This document shows positions 10,593-64,000 of a DNA stretch of 64,000 nt, piece by piece. The notes under the pieces are model-generated. The model had not been told where the DNA came from. It worked only from the letters and a program-made list of their open reading frames with translations, and made no database searches. A program made the position numbers and the translations under genes. This stretch comes from Tridacna crocea. Taxonomy: Eukaryota > Mollusca > Bivalvia > Cardiida > Cardiidae. The stretch covers positions 17,881,001 through 17,945,000 of the forward strand of contig OX031058.1 in the NCBI GenBank assembly GCA_943736015.1, written 5' to 3'. The stretch's first letter is position 1, and every line of letters starts with the position of its first letter.

Positions 10593-11132
10593 TTAAAGGT
10601 GGCTATTCATATTTTGGGACAAAATTTTACAAAAATACAAAAAAATCCTCCTTGCATTCCAACAGCCTTCATTTCATTAATAAAACCCCAGTAGTCGAAA
10701 ACCACCCGACAACAAGAGAAATTAGAGATTAATACAGTCCGGGTCGACACCGACGGGAAACACGGTCTATATTTACATTAGCAACTCGTTCATTTACATA
10801 CCGGAAATATACAGACGAAGCTTCAAACATAGTGTCCGAAGAAGACATTATGGAAAATAATTACATGTTTGCTATGTTATGGAATTACAGCGTCATTAAT
10901 CACGTGTGAGTCACTTAACATCCCAACAATGCATTTTTTTTATATTTTTGGCGGAAAATCTAAAAAAAAAAAAAGCTCAACGTAGCCTTTTAAGGGAATA
11001 CCACCAATTTTTTTTTGGTAATTTTATGATTCTAATTCATTGATGATTTGTATTGTTTTTTCATAAAAAATTCACTGATTTATATATTTTTCAATTTGCT
11101 GGGACGTGAAAATTCTAGATACCCACCTTTAA
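10593..11132 (+). mobile_element. Family R (~540 bp), TTAA-flanked, AGGTGG-ended
   Basis: TTAA at 10593-10596 then AGGTGGCTATTCATATTTTG; the right end is TAGATACCCACCT then TTAA at 11129-11132. Recognisable inner words are CCCAGTAGTCGAAAACC, ACGAAGCTTCAAACATAG, GGACATTATGGAAAATAATT-like and AGCCTTTTAAGGGAATACCA. Two more copies at 50520 and 55345. No ORF. Confidence 0.88.
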
Positions 11133-11393
11133 AACCGATTCGCTGATTTCGTAATGACATCAACGATCCCCGGATTTGCCGAATGTATTACATGAATGTA
11201 TTTTGTGTCCTCCAGAAAACCATTCCGTGTTATAATATTTTATTGCCATTCTTACAATATTTACATAATGAAGTCAAATTGATGCAAATCAACAGAATTC
11301 AAAGGGGTCTGGCAAGATCGCCGACTTAGATTTGGCCATTCCTTTACAAACATCTTATCTAAGAGTTTCCTACATTACCTACTATAAACTTAT

Positions 11394-11424
11394 TAGTCGC
11401 CGCGCAGAAGCGCGCGACTATATT
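11394..11424. repeat. Short GC-rich inverted repeat
   Basis: TAGTCGCCGCGC / GCGCGCGACTA around AGAA. It stands out in AT-rich sequence, but there is no flanking context to identify it. Confidence 0.5.
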
Positions 11425-11699
11425 TTTAATAGTTTTTCGAGTTAGGACATGGATAGTGGGAATTTCGTTTTTATAGGGGTGTTAGGTTAACAAGGAATCC
11501 TTCTAACATTACTCCGCCTTAAACTGGCTTTTTAATTCATTCTTAAACTACGAAATTGCAATACGATACTATTTTTGTTCTATTAATACTTACAACATCA
11601 AAAAACCGCCTAATTATTTCTTTTATTGTCGCTATTCGTGAGAAATGGACTCGTCCACATAAATGCCTTGTTTCCATTGGTCAAGGCGGTACAGGTTTC

Positions 11700-11835
11700 C
11701 AGTCGTTTCGTACCTTGTTAATTTCGTACCTAGGTCATTTCGTACGATTTTGGTCATTTCGTACCTACTTATACTTTCAATTTTGGTCATTTCGTACTCA
11801 GTTGGTCGTTTGGTACAACCTTCGTACACAGGTTT
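11700..11835. repeat. Cluster of TTTCGTAC words
   Basis: The motif TTTCGTAC or GGTCATTTCGTACC occurs about five times in 130 bases, at irregular 20-35 base spacing. No hairpin joins them. The overlapping open frames here are by-products of the repetition. Confidence 0.6.
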
Positions 11836-12282
11836 AATAATCATTTTGATTATTTTGTAGATAGTTTTTCCAACTATTTGTGTGTTTTTGTTGAATGACC
11901 ACTGCTAAAATTGTGCATTGCTGAAATTGTGCTAAATTCCGCCGAAGAACGGGTATGATGGTTATGATTGTATCTGACCATTATTGGTTACTTATTTCTA
12001 AGTTTAGTTTTTACAACAAAGATAGTTTAGAACTCCTTTGTTTATTTCTCAACGAGCTCTGCATAAATTTAATTTGTGGAAAAAATCTGGAGAGAGGCCA
12101 CTTTTTCGCTGTGTTGTTCATAATGATAAAGCGCGATGCAAAACCATGATTCTTTATGAACACTGTTCACCAAACACTATAGTCTTAGACTTGTTTAAAT
12201 TGAAAGCATGCCTTGCAAACTTACGTCCTCTTGAATCATACTTTCCTAGGACAGCAACATTTTAGCAACTTAGCCCTGCTTT

Positions 12283-12510
12283 CACCACTTTCCCAAACAA
12301 ACACAGGTTATCACATGTGTGCTATCAAATTCTTTTGTCAAAACATGTTGGATAAGGAGAAATTGCTCGTCATAAGCAATTTCTTCTTTATTAAATAATT
12401 TTTCCCCACTACTAGCGAATTTTCCACCATTTTTGCAGCTTTTTAAATTGTCATCTGCCAACTCTTTGAATTTGGAAGAGTCTGATATTTGTCGTTTGGA
12501 AAAGAGCTAA
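12283..12510 (-). mobile_element. Family C hairpin MITE, diverged
   Basis: Left CACTTTCCCAAACAAACACAG, right GTCGTTTGGAAAAGAGCTAA. Hairpin at about 12345-12395 (GATAAGGAGAAATTGCTCGT ... AAGCAATTTCTTC). The TTAA is damaged at both ends. Confidence 0.7.
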
Positions 12511-12796
12511 GAGAGCACTGTGCTAGGGTATTAGATACTGTAACAGAAGACAAGTTTTGATATAGGTTACTCTTCACATAATTTCATAATGTCACAGTGT
12601 TAAAAAATCTGCTGATGAAAACTGACATTTACTTACTTGCCCTGGCTTTCTTGAAGCATTAAACAATTTTTTTTGCGGCGACTTTGATGCTTTGCATCAA
12701 CTTTTTCTTGTAAATATCTTTTCAGAGCTTCTACTTCTGTTTCACAAGAAAACGCTGTATTGTCCAAGTTGTGCGGTAGCTTTAAATGGCCATGCT

Positions 12797-13026
12797 TTAA
12801 CTCATTACCATACAATCCTTACTTTTTGACGCCCCTAAGAAAGAAGCCTTTTGAAATCACTGTGGGAAAAGGAGAAAATGCTGGTAACCAGCATTTTATC
12901 CTTTTCCCACAGTGTTTTCTACCCTTCCCCGAACAAATTTCAATTTCTCATTCACCTTTATTTTGTCGTCTGCAAATGATTTCAATTTGAAGCAGTCTAA
13001 AATTTTGTCCTGTGGTAAAGAGTTCA
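12797..13026 (+). mobile_element. Family A TTAA-flanked hairpin MITE
   Basis: TTAA at 12797-12800, then CTCATTACCATACAATCC. The right end GGTAAAGAGTTCAA has TTAA changed to TTCA. Hairpin at about 12855-12917, one mismatch. The right flank holds GTCGTCTGCAAATGATTTCA. Confidence 0.88.
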
Positions 13027-13568
13027 AAAGAAAAAGGCCTTCAAAATTTAACTGGATAGAAACGAGTCGAAGAAAAGGCGACGAGGAGATGGTAGTAAGA
13101 AAATGACGTGGAGCCAATGCCCCTTATGTTAAATTTATGCAGATTTTACACGATTTTATTTATTTTTTTGTTTGTTAGTTATTTTTTTTCCAAATCATGG
13201 ACTTCGTGTCGACTTTTCCCAGGTTTACAAAAGTATTTAACATGGTAAGGTCTATGTCTAAACTACAAAAACCGTTTCCAACTTGGGCCATAGAACAAAA
13301 GTGAAAGAAAATCTGATTTTTTAAAAAAGATTTAGCCTGTGGAAAACATCGTGGGTGACAGGTGCTATTGTACGATCAGTCCAAGTGTTAGCCACTGGCA
13401 CAAAAATAAATTTCAAAACTAGATTAAAAATTGTCAGGCAGCTCCATCTCTTGTTTAAATGTCCTTTTTACCTGATTTTAAAACTCTTTTTTTTTTCATG
13501 CCAACTACTAATACTTGGGCCCACTACACAATAAAAAGATTATTACCCTCACAACAATTTCCAGTCTT

Positions 13569-13796
13569 TTAACCCTTTCCCAAACAACAAATTTTGGACT
13601 TTTCCAAACCAGAAGAGTTTGGAGACGACAATTTAAGATTTGGAGAAAAAGGCAGAAAGTTCTCTAAAAGGGTAGAAAACACTGTGGGAAAAGGGGAAAT
13701 TGCTCGTTACGAGCAATTTCTCCTTTTCCTATAGTGTTTTCAAAAGACTTGTAATGCAGACACGTAAAAACCAGGGCTTTTTTGGGAAAGGGTTAA
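13569..13796 (+). mobile_element. Family C TTAA-flanked hairpin MITE just upstream of EPRS
   Basis: TTAA at 13569-13572 and 13793-13796, ends CCCTTTCCC and GGGAAAGGG. The hairpin at about 13676-13742 combines GTGGGAAAAGGGGAAAT with the inner TTGCTCGTTACGAGCAA. It is the element closest to the EPRS start, 362 bases away. Confidence 0.9.
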
Positions 13797-14158
13797 ATAG
13801 TCAAATAAAGATTAGACTAGCATTTTAACACTCGCATCACTTAGGCTACTTTTGGCCCCTGTTGGATCCTCAAGGGTGAAAAAGTTCTGCCGGCATGGAA
13901 AGAAAATCAATGTATCTATGGATCTACTATTTTCTGATCTTGTATGATCAGCTCTCATTATATGATGCCAAGAGATTTTTAGGTTCACATACGCCTCATG
14001 CGATTCTCTTTTGCGGAAGTCGTTTGTAGCGAAGTTAGTATTTTGTACGAAATTGTAATCCACACGATTTGCCGGCTGATGAAACATAGCTGAAATTTCT
14101 GTCTACAAATAGAGACTTTTTCCTTTCGATTTTAATCATTTATACGAGTTGACTTAAA
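13797..14158 (+). other. Immediate upstream region of EPRS
   Basis: 362 bases between a family C element and the start codon. No TATA box, initiator or CpG-rich block can be recognised by eye. An in-frame TGA lies at 14150-14152. The transcription start must be here or further upstream, but nothing in the sequence fixes it. Confidence 0.35.
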
Positions 14159-62699
<48,541 letters not shown>

Positions 62700-62788
62700 G
62701 TATGTTAAGTTGTATATAGTCTCTATTTTTTTTTCTCTACTGACTTGAAAACTTATAAATCTTTCGTGCACAACTACCCTTAAGTTTT

Positions 62789-64000
62789 AAGCTCACCTGA
62801 GCACAACGTGCTCAAGGGGAGCTTTTAGGATCACCCGGTGTCCGTCGTGCGTCGTCAACAATTCTTTAAACATCAACTCCTCCTAAACCACTGGGTGGAT
62901 TTGGACCAAACTTGGCAGGAATGTTCCTTGGGAGGTCCTCTTTAAAAATTGTTCACAGATTTGATTCCATCAAAAACTCTGGTTGCCATGGCAACCAAAT
63001 GGAATTTTTTAGCAAATTCTTTAAAAATCTTCTCCTCTGAAACCGCTGGTCGGATTTTGAAATAATTTCACAGATATGTTCCTTGGGTGACCCTTTTCAA
63101 AAATTGTTCGTGAAATTTTGATTCGTCAAAAAATGTGGTTTTGGTGAATGGGGGCTTCTTGCACTATACAGAAATGAAGGAATTCTTTAAAACTCTTCTC
63201 CTCTGAAACCGCTGGTCGGATTTTGAAATAATTTCACAGATATGTTCCTTGGGTGACCCTTCTCAAAAATTGTTCGTGAAATTTTGATCCATCAAAAAAT
63301 GTGGCTCTGGTGAATGGGGGCTTCTTGCACTATACAGAAATGAAGGAATTCTTAAAAAATCTTCTTGTCTGAAACCGCAGGTCAGATTTTGAAATAATTT
63401 CACAGAGTAGTTCCTTTGGTGACCCTTTTCGAAAATTGTTCGCGAAATTTTGATTGGTCAAGAAACATGGCTCTGGCGAATGGGGGCTTCTTGCACTATA
63501 CAGAAATGAAGAAATTCTTAAAAATTCTTCTTCTCTGAAACAGCTAGTTAGATTTTGAAATAATTTTACAGACTTGTTCCTTGGGTTACCCTTTTCAAAA
63601 ATTGTTCGCGAAATTTTGATTGGTCAAGAAACATGGCTCTGGTGAATGGGGGCTACTTGCACTGTACAGAAATGAAGAAATTCTTGAAAATTCTTCTTCT
63701 CTGAAATGGCTTGACAGATTTTGAAATAATTTCACAGAGATGTTCCTTGGGTGATCCTTTTCTAAAAGTGTTAGCGAAATTTTGATTGGCCAAGAAACAT
63801 GGCTCTAGTGAATGGGGGCTACATGCACTATATGGAAATGAAGAAATTCTTGAAAATTCTTCTTCTCTGGAACCCGTGGTCAGATTTTAAAATAATCTGA
63901 CAGAGATGTTCCTTGGGTGACCCTTTCCAAAAGCTTACATATAATTTTGATCCGTCAAGAAACATGGCTCTTGTGAATGGGGGCTACTTGCACTATACGG
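62789..64000. mobile_element. Tandem-core element, ~166-bp units, running off the window
   Basis: Entry segment AGCTCACCTGAGCACAACGT then GCTCAAGGGGAGCTTTTAGG, a palindromic head common in molluscan repeats. GTTCCTTGGGTGACCC recurs at about 62921, 63078, 63243, 63410, 63575, 63742 and 63908 (spacing 157-167). Each unit has ATTTTGAAATAATTTCACAG and GAATGGGGGCTTCTTGCACT. The right end is outside. Confidence 0.85.

Overview
This is a eukaryotic, intron-rich, AT-rich window and almost certainly comes from a mollusc, most likely a bivalve. That assignment is an inference from the style of the repeats: tRNA-derived SINEs with a GGCGTTAAAC-type tail, elements with ~156-166 bp tandem cores like those described as 'pearl' elements in bivalves, and dense TTAA-flanked MITEs. 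No bacterial operon, CRISPR array or plasmid feature is present.

One gene is recognisable. It is the plus-strand gene for the bifunctional glutamate/proline-tRNA ligase (EPRS), running from its start codon at 14159 past the right edge. I placed 27 coding exons by reading GT-AG junctions and checking that every phase joins. They encode 1300 residues in order: an N-terminal GST-like domain, the class I GluRS catalytic core (HVGH at 213-216, VLSKR at 434-438) with its anticodon-binding beta-barrels, four WHEP domains, a lysine-rich linker, and the first part of the class II ProRS core (RPTSET at 1182-1187, motif 2 RTRE at 1226-1229). The remaining ProRS catalytic part and C-terminal domain, about 200 residues by comparison with animal EPRS, lie outside the window.

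Layout: 1-14158 is upstream non-coding DNA made of repeats and apparently unique sequence, with no gene I can support. 14159-62699 is EPRS, with two very long introns (14483-23644 and 48705-56342). 62700-64000 is an intron filled by a ~166-bp tandem repeat that runs off the end.

The striking content is the repeats. At least five families of small non-autonomous elements are flanked by TTAA, and several of them end in CCC...GGG, the target and terminal pattern of piggyBac-type transposons. Families A, B and C are each ~228 bp and carry a central 60-70 nt nearly perfect hairpin. They occur dozens of times, nest inside each other, and chain end to end sharing one TTAA. A fourth family carries a GATCAGACTGCAC palindrome, and a fifth is ~540 bp with AGGTGG ends. 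Other structures are a 220-bp palindrome built of smaller palindromes (1683-1903), a ~1.8 kb fold-back element (18998-20785), a 24-copy 27-bp minisatellite (59974-60621) whose unit leaves all three forward frames open, several tRNA-derived SINEs, and MITEs with GGGCC ends. Exons are free of these elements and introns are packed with them.
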